64,000 bases of DNA, from the NCBI GenBank assembly GCA_918026815.1, contig CAKJVC010000182.1, positions 372,001 through 436,000 of the forward strand, written 5' to 3'. The notes below the pieces were generated by a model. That model saw nothing but the letters and a program-made list of their open reading frames with translations. It was not told the DNA's origin and did not search any database. This DNA comes from Chalara sp. BL73 (lineage: Eukaryota; Ascomycota; Leotiomycetes; Helotiales). Shown one piece after another: positions 44,095 to 56,232 of this stretch. The position numbers and the translations under genes were made by a program. How positions within the stretch are numbered: the first letter of the stretch is position 1; every line of letters begins with the position of its first letter.

Positions 44095-45507
44095 CTAGGT
44101 ATCATCCTCAAATGCTGGCCGAGTCGTGGGCGTATTCCCAAAGCTCTCCAGTCCCCTATCAGCTAGACGATCTGGAAGGCCATTTGCAAAGTTATTCACA
44201 ACCTCTTGTGCATCAACAACCACAGCTGCATCATCCAAGCCTGTTGTCAGAGCTGAATATCGAGCACCAGCTTGCTTAAGCAGCTCTTGTACCTCGACCT
44301 CCCTCGCCAAGATTTCCTGCTTCTCTCGCTCAAGATCTGCTAGATTTTTCTGTCTCCTCACCATATCCTGCTCCATCTCCGCCAACGTCGTCTCGAACCG
44401 CCTGAGGCTTTCTGCGAGAGTTGGCAAAGGTGTGATTTTGGTCGGAATCTGGACGCTCGACTGAGCCTCCAAATCATCAGGTTTATGAAGTCCATCCATA
44501 CCCGCTCTCGTTTGCGCCACTTCATAAGCCGCTCTCCTCTCTGCATCCGAGTCATCTTCGCCCGAGCTACCTTCCTCATCGTTGAAAACATTGATCAATT
44601 CCTCCATTTCCTTGCGCTGCTTCTTTCTCGCAGCTCGCTCTTGTTTCTTGCCTAACGCTATCCGACCATCTTCCACAAATTCGTCAAATCCTTCTCCAAG
44701 ATCCTCATCCTCTCTTACTAACCGACTCTCCGGCTTCTTATTTCTTGGTAGTAGTGAAAGTTGATTGCCACTATTCCCATCATCGTCCAAAGAGATAAAG
44801 TCTTGTTCGCGGGCCATTCGTGCCCTCCGCTCTTTCTTCTCCCTAATCTCCGCTTCACTGGGTATATAAGCTGCCTTCGTTTCCATATCGACGACCATCG
44901 CTCCCTCAAGCTCATCCAGACCAAGACCGTCCTCTTGAACTGTCAAAGCCATCGACCTCGAATTTGGTGTCGAGCTCTTCAATTCGTCCAGATAGTCTTT
45001 ACTATATGTAGGTCTCTCCTCGTCATCATCCCTTGCAATATACGGCAGGGTTTTCTCGACAACTCTTCTACCTAATCCCTTCTTTGGAGTGAACATTTCC
45101 TCATCTTCCAATGCTTCTGCAGCATCTCCAGAGATGATCTCCCCTGGTCCAAATGAAAGTCGTGACGAAGCAGCTTTCTTATTTTTAACCACAGATCCTG
45201 AACGCTTTATAGAAGGCAGAGAACTCTTCGAACCACTATCATCTCCAGTAGTGTCCTCATCTTGTAAATCGTCAAAATTTATGCTCTGTCTTAATGTGGA
45301 CTTCTTGAAGGGCTTTCGGACGACACTGGACGTCGCAGCGCTTGTGGATGCTGCTTTCATATTAGCTAGTCCTTTAAATATGGGCTCCAAGGGCTTACAA
45401 GAGCTTGTAGCTCGGTCTACTTCTCCTGTGTTACTTGCGCCTCCATCATCTTCATCATCAACCTGGATTTTGCGCGCTTTCCTTTTGGAGCCGAATGCTG
45501 GCTTCAT
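44095..45507 (-). CDS. ntr2: Spliceosome-disassembly factor Ntr2 (Nineteen complex-related protein 2)
   Basis: A single exon of 470 residues from the ATG at 45507. The frame is open to 45573, but the start at 45507 gives MKPAFGSKRKARKI, the basic N-terminus expected for the family. Landmarks are SSRLSFGPGEIISGD, EEMFTPKKGLGRRVVE and DDEERPTYSKDYLDELKSST, the last being the most diagnostic block of the NTR2 family. A coiled coil follows at about residues 365-425 (RRFETTLAEMEQDMVRRQKN). Ntr2 with Ntr1 and the helicase Prp43 releases lariat introns and recycles snRNPs, including U2. It is head to head with the SmG gene, another spliceosomal component, across 446 bases. Confidence 0.85.
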   Translation of the reverse strand: MKPAFGSKRKARKIQVDDEDDGGASNTGEVDRATSSCKPLEPIFKGLANMKAASTSAATSSVVRKPFKKSTLRQSINFDDLQDEDTTGDDSGSKSSLPSIKRSGSVVKNKKAASSRLSFGPGEIISGDAAEALEDEEMFTPKKGLGRRVVEKTLPYIARDDDEERPTYSKDYLDELKSSTPNSRSMALTVQEDGLGLDELEGAMVVDMETKAAYIPSEAEIREKKERRARMAREQDFISLDDDGNSGNQLSLLPRNKKPESRLVREDEDLGEGFDEFVEDGRIALGKKQERAARKKQRKEMEELINVFNDEEGSSGEDDSDAERRAAYEVAQTRAGMDGLHKPDDLEAQSSVQIPTKITPLPTLAESLRRFETTLAEMEQDMVRRQKNLADLEREKQEILAREVEVQELLKQAGARYSALTTGLDDAAVVVDAQEVVNNFANGLPDRLADRGLESFGNTPTTRPAFEDDT

Positions 45508-45953
45508 TTTGAAAGTGATGGGACGAAAATTCCGAGTGATAAAAGAAGCACGGCTCTCTGAACTATCTTTCAAACAATTACCAAAATGGCTTCAAATGTT
45601 ACGAAGGATGGAACTTGTTTATAGATAGAAGCTACGTCTTATCGCTTATCAGAACGTGACAAAACCGACCCAAACAGGGAATTAACCTCGTAGGCAAACA
45701 TCCTTCGCGAGCCACGATTCAATGCCTAGATGATAGCTCGATTACAGCGTCATTATAATCCCGCTATTCGATATTAAGGCTTAGCCAAAATAATTCACTG
45801 ATTTCTTGTGGCTTGTCAAAACTTCAAGATTTGAAAATCGCTCTCGCAACAAGGTTTTTCCGATCCGCCGGCCTCCCAGAAACTTCAAGTCGTCAATTCC
45901 ACAGCCGTGCAGCATATTATCTCCCACGACTCCTTCAAAAACAAACCGTCAAG
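45508..45953. promoter_or_regulatory. Shared upstream region of ntr2 and smG
   Basis: These 446 bases separate divergent start codons of two spliceosome genes. A plus-strand frame from 45813 is open into SmG exon 1, but the SmG N-terminus is best started at 45954, so I treat it as 5' UTR. No specific site is recognised. Confidence 0.4.
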
Positions 45954-46367
45954 ATGCCTCAAGCTCAGCCCGAGCTCAAGAAGGTAGGTCTATTCTCTCC
46001 TCCCCAATTTCTCTCTTTGCAGCATTACACATATCTATGCGCAAGCACAACCGCAAAGTACAAGACACGAGCTAACTATATGCTACAGTACCTCGACAAA
46101 CGGCTCTTCGTCCAGCTAAACGGCAGTCGCAACGTCATTGGCGTTCTACGCGGCTACGATGTATGTTCTGCCTCTCCACTATTTCATGAGCGGAATGCTA
46201 ACGAGGCGCAGGTCTTCCTAAACATCGTGCTAGATGAAGCGATCGAGGAGAAGGAAGGTGGCGAGAAGGTCAGATTAGGCATGGTGGTCATCCGCGGCAA
46301 CTCAGTAGTCATGCTCGAAGCCATGGAGCGCATCGGTGGTGGCAGAGACCAGCAGGGCAGGGATTAG
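45954..46367 (+). CDS. smG: Small nuclear ribonucleoprotein SmG
   Basis: Three exons, 45954-45983, 46089-46160 and 46212-46367, 85 residues. SmG is one of seven Sm proteins forming the ring on the Sm site of U1, U2, U4 and U5 snRNAs. Sm1 reads KRLFVQLNGSRNVIGVLRGYD followed by FLNIVLDEA; Sm2 reads LGMVVIRGNSVVMLEAME. The N-terminus MPQAQPELKK and the length match SmG closely. Introns start GTAGGT and GTATGT and end in CAG, phase 0. The U2 snRNA encoded at 1530-1708 carries the Sm site this protein would help to bind. Confidence 0.95.
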   Translation: MPQAQPELKKVGLFSPPQFLSLQHYTYLCASTTAKYKTRANYMLQYLDKRLFVQLNGSRNVIGVLRGYDVCSASPLFHERNANEAQVFLNIVLDEAIEEKEGGEKVRLGMVVIRGNSVVMLEAMERIGGGRDQQGRD

Positions 46368-46768
46368 ACGCGCAGAAAGTCTGTAGGATGGAGTGAATAG
46401 GTATTTCAGGCGGGAGGATGATCAGATACCAGCACCTTGGGTTCTCTCTATACGGCGTTGCGAGGCAAACGACAAAATACCATTTGAGATATGGAAAAGC
46501 AATTGATTGATTTTGCACCACCTCCTAGCCAACTTATTAGGATCATTTCGCCCGATTTCTTCCTGTGCTGGCATAAACCACTTCGATCGCCCCGCAACAT
46601 CCGACAGCCTAACCAACTCGTTCCTTTACAATTCCACAAGAACTCCGAAATATTCAACGCGATGGAAACCCATGAGCGAAAAGCCAGCCATATCCCAATC
46701 CAGATCCAAATTCATCACGTTTCATTCAGCCAAAACCCTTAGGAGCAGCCAAAATCACTGGCCCGAAC

Positions 46769-47611
46769 TCATTCCTTCTTCTTCTCCCACTCTCCCTCCA
46801 CAAACCCCTCCATCATGCTCCCCTCAAACTCCGCAACCCACCCCTCAATACCCCCCTTCAAAACCCTAATCTTGACGCTGCTCCTCCGTCCAAACCTCGA
46901 GACATCATCGATATAATCCCTCAACCAGCTCGCACACCTGGGAGACTTCTCCTCTCCATTCCCTACATCACATTAGCCCCATTTCATTCCTTCCCAAACT
47001 GCCAAATCTCCACCCCAAAGGTCCTTCTAAGCTCTAAACCAACGCCATCTCGCAGCCCTTCCTTACCACGTGAAAATCATGGAAGAAAAAAAGCACACCC
47101 AACAGGAAAAAGGGAAAGGGGAACCCACCACAAGCAACCACAACGCTCTGCACGCCCGCGCGATCTACCAGATCGAACACCGTCTTCCGGCTCTGCCAAA
47201 AGCTCGTCGCGGGAGCATTCAAGCTCCCCAATATCGCACCGCCCTATACAAAGGATCAGCCATCCATGCGCCTCCTTTCCCTCTCGCCTCTCCCCATTTT
47301 CCCCTTGAATACGCCATCCCACCAAACCCCTCCCCTTGAATTCGAACATGGGGCAAAAGCGAAGCAGAAAAACGGAGAGAGAAAAAAAGGAATTCGAAGC
47401 AGCATACCTTCCACTCCGCCCCCCTAACATCAACAACCAGCCACGTCCTCGGCCCAGGCCTGACATCCATCCCATCAAACCACGCCATAACCTCGCTCCC
47501 CTCGATGAGCGGCACGGTCGTCTTCGGCAGGGGCATGCCCTTAAACCAGTCCTCCCCAATACCGTCCCTGGCACCCTCGCCCGCTCCGTCTTTTACCAAG
47601 GGTTCCGCCAT
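46769..47611 (-). CDS. Rhodanese-domain protein
   Basis: Three exons on the minus strand, 47611-47408, 47243-47129 and 46962-46769, 170 residues. It is essentially one rhodanese/Cdc25-like domain: TWLVVDVRGAEWKGG at the first beta strand and helix, ALNAPATSFW-like block read here as LGSLNAPATSFWQS, the active-site strand VQSVVVACGNGEEKSPRC, then IRVLKGGIEGWV near the C-terminus. The presumed catalytic Cys follows VVVA, but the next Arg is nine residues on rather than six, so the classical CX5R phosphatase loop is not conserved. The segment joins only with all three exons. It may be a single-domain sulphurtransferase or Cdc25/Ibp1-like relative; activity cannot be assigned. It converges with smG. 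Confidence 0.82.
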
Positions 47612-48336
47612 GCTTACTCCCTATCCTTGGTCTCGAAGGTCCGTTTTGAAGAGGGACCTCCCTCAATAAATAATATATAATGAATAGATGATGTAATATG
47701 CCTCGTCTTTTGCAAGCTTATCAAAAGGTCGAAAAGAGGGAATACATGCGCACTTTATATATCCCCAGGCCTGGCCTAAACAAGGAGAGCCTACATGGAA
47801 AAAGTAAGGAAGGAAAGGTAAGAAAACCGACCATGGATACCCCCCTTGCACATGTCGATCTTTGGGGGGGTGGATTCACGATGACTCGGTGCCCCTTTCA
47901 GCTTTTGACATGATATAGAGCTGGTTGATGGGAACGTGTGTGGCTTAGTCATTGACTCATCCTTGGGGGAGTCGGATTGGCTCCGCCTCCACTGATGCCT
48001 GGAAAAGGGGTTTATACAGAGAACATCAATTTCAAAGCCTAGGAAGAATATTTTATGGCTTTAATCTAAATGATTGGCATAATTTTGGCCTAGAAGTTAG
48101 CTTGGTCCAAGATATATTTCCAGGAGGTATCATATTGTAACAATGCTATGTACCCAAGCCATAATATACATATACTATACAGTGCCGTCCATGTCCATAA
48201 CCACTTATAACTTTTGTCTATACAGAGCCCGGCCAAAAAGCCTACCTCACTCATCAGGTCATTAGTACAAAATGCGGCCAATGCTACCCTTCCCTTCCTC
48301 TGAAAATCCAAAAACGCCATGCTCAAACACAACATG
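47612..48336. other. Intergenic region
   Basis: About 725 bases holding the promoter of the rhodanese gene and the 3' flank of the histidine kinase gene. No gene is supported. Confidence 0.5.
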
Positions 48337-51300
48337 CTAGTCATCTCCCCCCGGCCGAATAGTTCTTTCACTATCCCTCCACCGTCTCTCTACCTTCGGT
48401 CGTCCTACACTCTCCCTTTCGCTCCCTTGCTCCGCATCCAGACTCTCATCTTTGCTCAGACCACTACGAGAAGTAAAATCCTCTTTGGTTTCCTGCTGCA
48501 ATTTACCCATGTTCTCCACCGTTAGCTCCTGTCCGCTTGGCCGAGAACTCTTGTGCGAGAAGCTTTCCCGTGAAGCGCCCGCCATCTCGACGAGTTTGTC
48601 GTCTCGAAGAAAACCAGCCTTTTCCTCGGCCTCATTTCGACGTTCTGCGCGTTCTCCTTCGGTTTCCGGACCAGGAAGTGTCAGTTGTTGCGAGTTCGTA
48701 CGCTCACTCATTGTGGGTCTAGATCGTGTGAGGGCGATGATCTGCGGACTGCTCGTAGACGTTGTACTCTTTGGTGCTGTGCTTTTCGGTCGTTCTCCGC
48801 CTTTTGCCGAAACGCTCTTTACTGAGGATAAACCTCTAAGAGAGCAATTGGTCTCGGATTCCGAGCAATCGCTCCCATCAAAATCGCTCCCTCCCGGTGT
48901 TTCCGAAGTGCGTCTGCTGGTGGCCCACCTCACGATCATTTTCTCAAGAATCTTTGCTTTGACAGGTTTGGCGAGGTAGTCATCCATTCCCGCCTTCTGG
49001 CACTTTTCCCTGTCGCCCTGAATGGCCGATGCGGTCATAGCCACAATAGGTATCTGTCTTGATTGTAGTCTGTAAGGCTCATGATGCCTAATGACATGCG
49101 TTGCTCGATAGCCGTCAAGAATCGGCATCTGAACGTCCATCAAGATAATATCCGGTTTCGGGTGAGAAGGATCCGGCTGATCCGAAGCTAGAAGATAATC
49201 GAGCGCTTCTTTTCCATTCCATACTGCTGATACACCAAATCCGAGCTTTCGGATAGTTTTTAAAGCTATTTGCTGGTTGATGGCACTATTATAATTAGCA
49301 GCCTGCTCAAATCTAGCGATCATGGCTAAGAACTTACTTGTCCTCCACAAGGAGAATGTTTATTTTTAATCTCTCCTCTGCAGATAAGTCTGGCTCAAGA
49401 GGGGGTGTCATGCTGACTGAGCCGGTTCCACGACCCTTTTCAAGATGTGCATGTCCAGGCCGATATGATGGAGGAGTTCCTAGACCTTGCTCATAATCTG
49501 AGCTGTTGCACGACACGCTCATCTCAGATTGCAATCGATCCGGAAGACTTTCAATATCTATCAGAGTTCCATCCTGATATTGTGGCTTATTGAAGGGGAT
49601 CCAGAATGTTGCCGTGGTACCAGCTCCTAGTGACGATTCTAATGTAATCTTGCCATGCATCAAGTCAACTAGGTTCTTGCTAATAGTCAAGCCAAGGCCT
49701 GTTCCTCCAAATCGTCGGGCGGTGGATGAATCTGCTTGGCTGAAGGGCTTGAAGAGCCGCTTGCGGACTTCCTCTTCAATGCCAATGCCAGTGTCTTCGA
49801 CCACAAACTTGACTTCATAAACATCCTGTGTTTCCCTCTCCTTGATGACTGAGAACTTGACGCGCCCTTCACTCGTAAACTTGATACTGTTAGTGAGCAA
49901 GTTTGTAATAATCTGCCGCACTCTGCCAGGATCTCCCATAACAATGAGATCTCGCTCAACACCGACCTGAATATCAGAGTCAAATATGAGATTCTTCCGT
50001 TCGGCAGCAAAGCTGAGCATTTTACTAACATCACGGACTACCACACTTAGGGAAAACTGTACTTCCTCAATATCCAGTCTGCCAGATTCGACCTTTGAGA
50101 AATCCAGTATGTCATTGATCACCGTTAACAGACCATTCGCAGAGCGCTGAATGTTCTCAGCACACTCCTGTTGCTCCTCGTCAAGTTCTGTGTCGCTAAG
50201 CAGTTCCGCCATGCCTATCACACCGGCAATGGGCGTACGGATCTCATGAGACATGTTTGCGAGAAACTCGCTCTTCAGTCGACTAGCCTCTTTCGCTGCA
50301 GCCTCATTTGCAAGCAGTCTGCTATTTTCCTTCTCTTGCACAAGCAAAGACTCTTCCTTATCTTTAATTTCTGTGATATCCATAGAAACACCAATCACTC
50401 CGTCAATAAAAGCCTCGTCCATTTGCCCTCCCTGCTCTTTCTTGCCTAGAACAGGGATAAATCTGGTTCTATACCATCGATCATCAATACAGTGCTCATG
50501 AGTATCTTCCATTGACCTTCCAGTCAATATATCTTCTATAGGTGCTAGAGATGGAGGGATCTCTTCGTTTCCGGACCATGCCGTGTCAAGTATATGACGT
50601 CCACCAGTAAGACTGAACACTTCATATATGTTCCGGCCAATGAATTCTTCGCCTCTCGAACCTTTGTTGCTTTCTGTTGTATCGGATCCGCCCTCTTCGC
50701 CATTCATATCCCAGATGAAAGAGCCTTCGAGTAGTACCAAGTTCCGGTTTCTGTCGACTGAAAACAGAGTTACTTGAGCATGAGAGATCACCGAGAGTAG
50801 TTGTTGCCGCTTTCATATGTTAGTATTCGATAAGAATTGATGAACGCTTTACTTACCAATCTCCGAGATTCAAACCTTTGTTGTACTGCGCCATGGATAT
50901 CAGTGCAGGATCCAAACCACCTCTCTATGGCTCCAGTCTCAGAGTTTCTCATTGGCAGAGCACGACCGAGCATCCATCTCCATTCTCCATCTTTTCTGCG
51001 GCAACGGTACTCAGTATCGTACGGTTCTCCAGTCTTGAGAGAATTCGCCCATCGCTTTCCGGTAACGGCCATATCTACAATGATAGTTAACAACAGCACT
51101 CCCTACAGATACCCTAGCAAGTCTAATCGTAACATAAATGAACTTACCATCCGGATGAAACGGCAACTCCCAACCCAGACCCACGGATTCTTCCTCGGTC
51201 AGACCTGTATAATCATACCTTCGACGGTTAGCAAGCTTCTGTACACGTATCTGAAAGCCTTACCATTTCTGAGAGAACCATTCATGCATACCCTCGGGAT

Positions 51301-52948
51301 TTGTGGTCCAGATCATTTGCGGCAAGCTATCGCAGATAAGTTGAAAACGCTGCTCGTTCTTTTCCACAATCTTATTGATTTCCCACACTACTTTCGTGAC
51401 GTCCTTGCAGGTAAGTATACCAGCCAAGAATTCACCAGTCTTTTCGTCTCTGATGGCCTCTCCGAGGCAATCCAGAATGATCTTCTTCCCGTTGTCTGGA
51501 TCATAAATGCCTATCCGTCGGCTTTCAAATGGCTCTTGTGTGCGGATCAAAACTGCAAGTGGGTATTCTGTTGGGTCTAAAATTCGAGTGAAACTATCGT
51601 CCCAAAGCTCCCATTTCGCCAGAAGATCTGGCCCGTCTTTCACATTAATAGTATCAGCAGACGAACGAAACAAGCGACGAGCCGCTTTGTTTGGTATAGC
51701 TACGCTTTCATCCCACCACATTGCTATAATTGGGATTTCAGTATTATCCAACAGTGCATCTTTCATTATGATAACCTTTTGAAGAGTTGATGGCGCACCG
51801 GACTTGGGTGCTCGTAATGGCGGACCTAAGGGGGGGAATGGACTTTCAGACATGGCAGCAACCGTGGGACTGGTGACCGAGGAGGTATTGCTGCGGGATC
51901 CTGTACTTGAGTTTCGCCCAGAGCTAGCACTTGAGCGAGCTCCCGAACTTGCTGAACTCAGACCCGTAGATTGCTTCTTTGGCCGGCTTATCTGCCTCGA
52001 TTGTCCTCGTGAACTTGGCTCAGACGTCTGTTCGGAGTTGGTGCTAGTGAAAGTCATGGTAAAATATCTTTCATCCCCGATCTCCCAGACAGTAATAATC
52101 ATCTTTGCAAAGGTGTGTTTGTCAATTACTGGTGTACTCTTGCCTTTGGGGGAGTGTGTCGCAGATATATTGGCTGCGGAAAGCACTACCTCAACAACAG
52201 CATCGCGGATCGTATTATCGTTCTTATTTGATCTCCTGCTTCGGGACTCTCTCCTGTCTGCTGTGGGAGTAACATCTCCCTCGGCGGATTTGTAGTCGAC
52301 TTCATACCCATCTTGATCCCGAATTGGCCTCCCTTCTTCTGCCAACGACTCTAGACTAGAAGAAATGTCAGTGTATGTTATCTTAAATCTTAATCTTGCT
52401 AGCCCTAGCAACTGCAAAGCCACATACAAAGTTTCCCAAGTGACCCAAACCGGCCTACCTTCCTGAAGCATATCAATTCCCAGCTGACTCAATGTTTGGC
52501 CCTGAAGCCGTTCAACACCGGTCATGCCGTCATCACTCAGCGTATCTCCATCTTGATCCTCAAGTTCTAGTAGCCTAGCCATAGCATCATTCGCCAAGAC
52601 TACAGTTTTCTGTCCATTTAGCACCAGTAGTGGATATGGCAAATACTGTATGGCGCCGAATGCCAATTCGGCTGGCGAAACACCGACCAATGTGGTACGT
52701 AGCATCCCTAGATTGCTTGAGCCACTCTTTAACTTCCCGCGGTCGTTTTCATACATGTCTGCTTTGAGAGATTCGAGCCCATCGATTTGGCCAATCCCCA
52801 TATCCAGAGGAGAGACTGGCCCGTCAAAGTTGTCCTCATCTCGTACAAAGCTAGGAGCTTGGCCATGTTTTGAAAGTATTGGAGCCGACGGTATGTCTAT
52901 GTGTGTAGGTGGTAGAGTATGTCGCTCACCAGGTTCAGGAGGCGGCAT
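48337..52948 (-). CDS. Cytosolic multi-PAS hybrid histidine kinase
   Basis: Five exons on the minus strand: 52948-51264, 51218-51148, 51074-50857, 50809-49338 and 49285-48337, about 1464 residues from the ATG at 52948. Domain order: a PAS-like region ([20 protein letters not shown]), a Ser-rich spacer, a second and third PAS (ERRFQL-like block [19 protein letters not shown], then [30 protein letters not shown] is the PAC), a further sensor block, then HisKA with [19 protein letters not shown] (His about 846), HATPase_c ([30 protein letters not shown]) and a receiver ([19 protein letters not shown] with Asp about 1199, [15 protein letters not shown]). All phosphorelay residues are present. No transmembrane helix. 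The true start may lie upstream: coding-like codons (GLLSRLRVVYGSTRK) run in frame to about 53044 before a stop, so a 5' exon may exist. Specific signal unknown. Confidence 0.9.
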
Positions 52949-55011
52949 TCTCGTCGCATGTGGAAGTATCGATTCCACACCAGTGTCGACCTTCCTAGTG
53001 CTGCCGTAGACCACCCTTAATCTGCTCAGAAGCCCTCCTTTCCTAGCTTACAATGTCATGCCACTGCTTCCCAAGTATATTACGTGCGTTAGGAATCTTT
53101 ATAGAAAAAAGCGTTTCTCAATCAAATCCTGCGCTGTGGGACTAGTGCATCATTGCGCTCTCTGTTTGTACACAAGGTGCGTGCTAGCGTGCTTCAAGTG
53201 TCGAAGCTCTATTCTGTGTTGCTGCTGTTGCTTTCGGGGCGCCCAAGTACAAGATCGCAACATGTATAGCTCGTGTATATCTCTGAAAGTAATTCCGTTG
53301 ATGATTGAGCCAGCGTATGTATCAGCCAGGCAAGTGTCAGGGAGTGGCTGATATGTTGAGTCGAGATACGATGATAGCCAAGAGCTTAGTCTAAAACAGT
53401 GTTAGTCGAATAGAGCATATTCGATTTGGCCAATCCCATATTCTAGCTAAAGCAATAGAGCAATGTAACGGAAGAGTGAAGATCCGCTTAGGCCTCCTAT
53501 ACGCAAATGACGACAACCAGCCTAGAAAGCAGAGTCTGGTGTAGAAGTCAACTCCCCATATATCAGGAAGGAATTCAATATATTGACAAGACCACGAATT
53601 GATGTCTCGCCTGCGCTTTCTCATCCAAGGGGGCCTCGACAAAGGCTTGTTTCTCCTGGGAGACTTTATGCTAAGCGACCCAGGCCTGAGCATTAATGTA
53701 CTTGTACCTCCGTCCAGCTATATGTTGAGAATGATTGGCTTGGGTAGAACCCGTGTCTGAGTAATTTCTCGTCTTCTGCTAGCTCTTTAAAGTTTCGTGT
53801 TGGAGAGAAACGTGCTGACACGAGAGGGGCGAGAACGGCGGGTATGAAGGGTTGTGTTTGCGGAGGTGTCGTGCCGGCCAGCAAACAGGAGCAGACTCAA
53901 GTAATAGGTAAAACTCACCATCAACTAATACCGTCCTTTGTTCTCAATACAAATCTGTTGGGGAAAGGGATAGCTTATGAGAGAAGATAACACTCGGTTG
54001 GTAGGATAGGTAAAAGAAAGCAAAGGGTGCTAAACAAGAATGGTATTCGTCCTTACAACAGAATGGGGCAGGCACCATCATGATGCTAAGCATACACACA
54101 CACATCAGATTTCTCATCCCAAATTGGCATCCTTTTTCAAAGTTTCCCAGGGGTCCAACAATGCTGCTCACTTTCGCTTGGCAGTCCCACGCTGACATCA
54201 TTTCCTCGTTGGAGTCTCCTCTTTTATTTTTTAAACCCGACCCCCAGTACCATAAAGGCGGGCATCCTCCAATCATGGCCCAGGATATGGCTAGGCGATG
54301 CTTCAAAATACCGTAGGGTCCAGTCTTGACGAATCTAGGCCCAGGCCGGGGGAGAGGGGCGCCCTTTGATGTTCTGCCGATCTTGCGTTGTGGAGGAAAT
54401 GAGGCGGCAGGGGTAAAGCCATCGGATGTTGGCCACAGCTCATCGCTCTTGTTTACGGAAGTCCGGCCCCAAAAAATACAGTAAGAGGGGTTGAGCATGC
54501 TGATTATCCCTCTTTCAAGATCTTTGGTACTCGTGTCTCGCGTGCTCCAGAATCTTACAATTCAGAAGCTCTGCCAAACATTCTCCGGGTTGAAGAACCC
54601 TTATCTTGGTCATTTCAAGTGAGCGTTTCATCCTGGACGCTAGCTCGAAGTGGTGATGGGAAGGGCGACAGCTTGTACTTCGTCACGGATCCCGGTAATA
54701 TCTTACAAGTGCGGATCAACTGTTGAAACTACAGTACAGGAGTTCAGCACAGTTCCAAATAGCCGTGTCTAATTGAAATAGAAAGTGCCCGGAATACGAA
54801 TTGTTGGGGGGCCTTTAATCTCTCATAGATGCTGTATAAAATGAACTAGGTGATCATACCAATGGGCTATTAGTATACTATTGCTGTTGAGCTGCACACC
54901 AACTCATGCCCACAACGATAAGGAGCACAGGCGATTCCCGGGTTTCATCTATAATCTCATGACATTCATGTCCAAACTCTAGACTAGTCTATTCGCTTTT
55001 CGTGGGGGTTC
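52949..55011. other. Long intergenic region upstream of the histidine kinase
   Basis: About 2 kb. The first 100 bases may be coding (possible 5' part of the kinase). The rest holds only unsupported frames, the longest being 184 codons on the minus strand at 53944-54498, with no motif and odd composition. A long leader for the kinase gene would be in keeping with fungal sensor genes, but this is inference. Confidence 0.4.
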
Positions 55012-56232
55012 TTACAGCTCGCTTGATGGTAGTGTAGCAACCTTTTCTTGGAACAACTTCTCTGCCTTTGCCCACACCGGCGTCGACTTCCAGTCCTTCA
55101 ACTGCAAAAGGCTCGGTAGCAAGTCCTTACTGAAAGCCTCACTCGCCTCCCTAGGAAGCAGACTAGGAAGATGATCAATGCTAATAACATTCAGCCTAGG
55201 CTCAGCCTTGACCTCGACTGGCACCGTAGGCTCTGTGAAAGTAGTAGCCACAGTGTAAACAGGGACTGGGTTGTTAGGGTTTGTGGTATCAGCGCTGACA
55301 TCGCAGATAACCGACAACTTGCGATCCGGCGTATCCAAGCTCTCAAAGTCCACAAAGTTGGGGATCTTGGACATAAGATATATGCAATTGACAAAGATGT
55401 CGCTCTCCACAATCTCTGGGAATGGTCCACCTTTTATAGTCTCTGCTAAATCCCACTTCAGTACGTTCTCAGTAGGCACGCCAGCTCTTAAGCAGAGGTC
55501 GACAGCACCACTTCCGCAGCGACCTAAAGCACCGATGACAAGAACTCTAGGATCCTTTCCTGTCTTAGTTTTGCCAGCCTCGACTGCCTTCCTGACGTCT
55601 ACCAACAGAGCGTCCTCGTTAGGGTAGCTCGATACGCTGGGAAAAGGCTCTGAGGCGGGGTGCGTGAGCTGCCAAGCCCATGTCTCAAGAGCCAATGCTG
55701 CGCCTGCAAACCCAGCGTGGTATCCGAAAGCAGCAACACGGCGGTTGCTATCATCAGTGAGAAATTCAAGGTCGAGGAGCGTTCCACCACCACGAGGGAA
55801 TCTAGCGAGAACCTTCTCCCATCCGCCCTGCTGTTTGTAGCAATGTGCAAATTGGATATGTGTGTGCTTGAGAGGGACTATATAGACATTAGAAGTTGAG
55901 TTATGGCCAATTGAATCCTGCAGACTTACATGTCTCGACAGGGAGCTCCTTCAACCCAATGATAATGTGGTCCAGAGGGGCTTCGCGCCATGTATTCTCA
56001 GGGACTAACGTGGCGCCAACCTTTTCAAACTCCTCATCGTCAAATATCCGCTCGGGGCTCCGCTCGACATTAATTGTATAGCCTGCATCAATGAGAGCTT
56101 TTGCAGTAGTTGGGGTGAGAGCCGAACGGTGCTCGAGGGCTTTGCCCACTGAAGATCTCATTAGTGACTTCCACAGCATTTTGGAAATGGGTTCTTACGT
56201 TCTGAACGAAGATGCAAAGTGATTCCCGACAT
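55012..56232 (-). CDS. lys1: Saccharopine dehydrogenase (NAD+, L-lysine-forming)
   Basis: Three exons on the minus strand: 56232-56199, 56148-55930 and 55877-55012, 372 residues (yeast Lys1 is 373). It catalyses the last step of the fungal alpha-aminoadipate pathway, splitting saccharopine to lysine and 2-oxoglutarate. Visible blocks: [20 protein letters not shown] near the N-terminus, [17 protein letters not shown] with the conserved His/Cys/Lys, [16 protein letters not shown], the dinucleotide-binding [18 protein letters not shown], and [15 protein letters not shown] near the C-terminus. The first exon is only 34 bases. No peroxisomal SKL-type end is present (ends SSEL). The start gives [11 protein letters not shown], expected for the family. 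Confidence 0.96.

Noticed and set aside
45813..46088. N-terminal extension of SmG that looks like a mitochondrial presequence
   Set aside because: SmG is a nuclear/cytosolic Sm protein starting MPQAQPELKK; the upstream in-frame codons are better explained as leader and the frame also reads through the first intron.
53944..54498. 184-codon minus-strand frame upstream of the histidine kinase
   Set aside because: No motif, no domain, no splice structure, and unusual composition; kept as noncoding.
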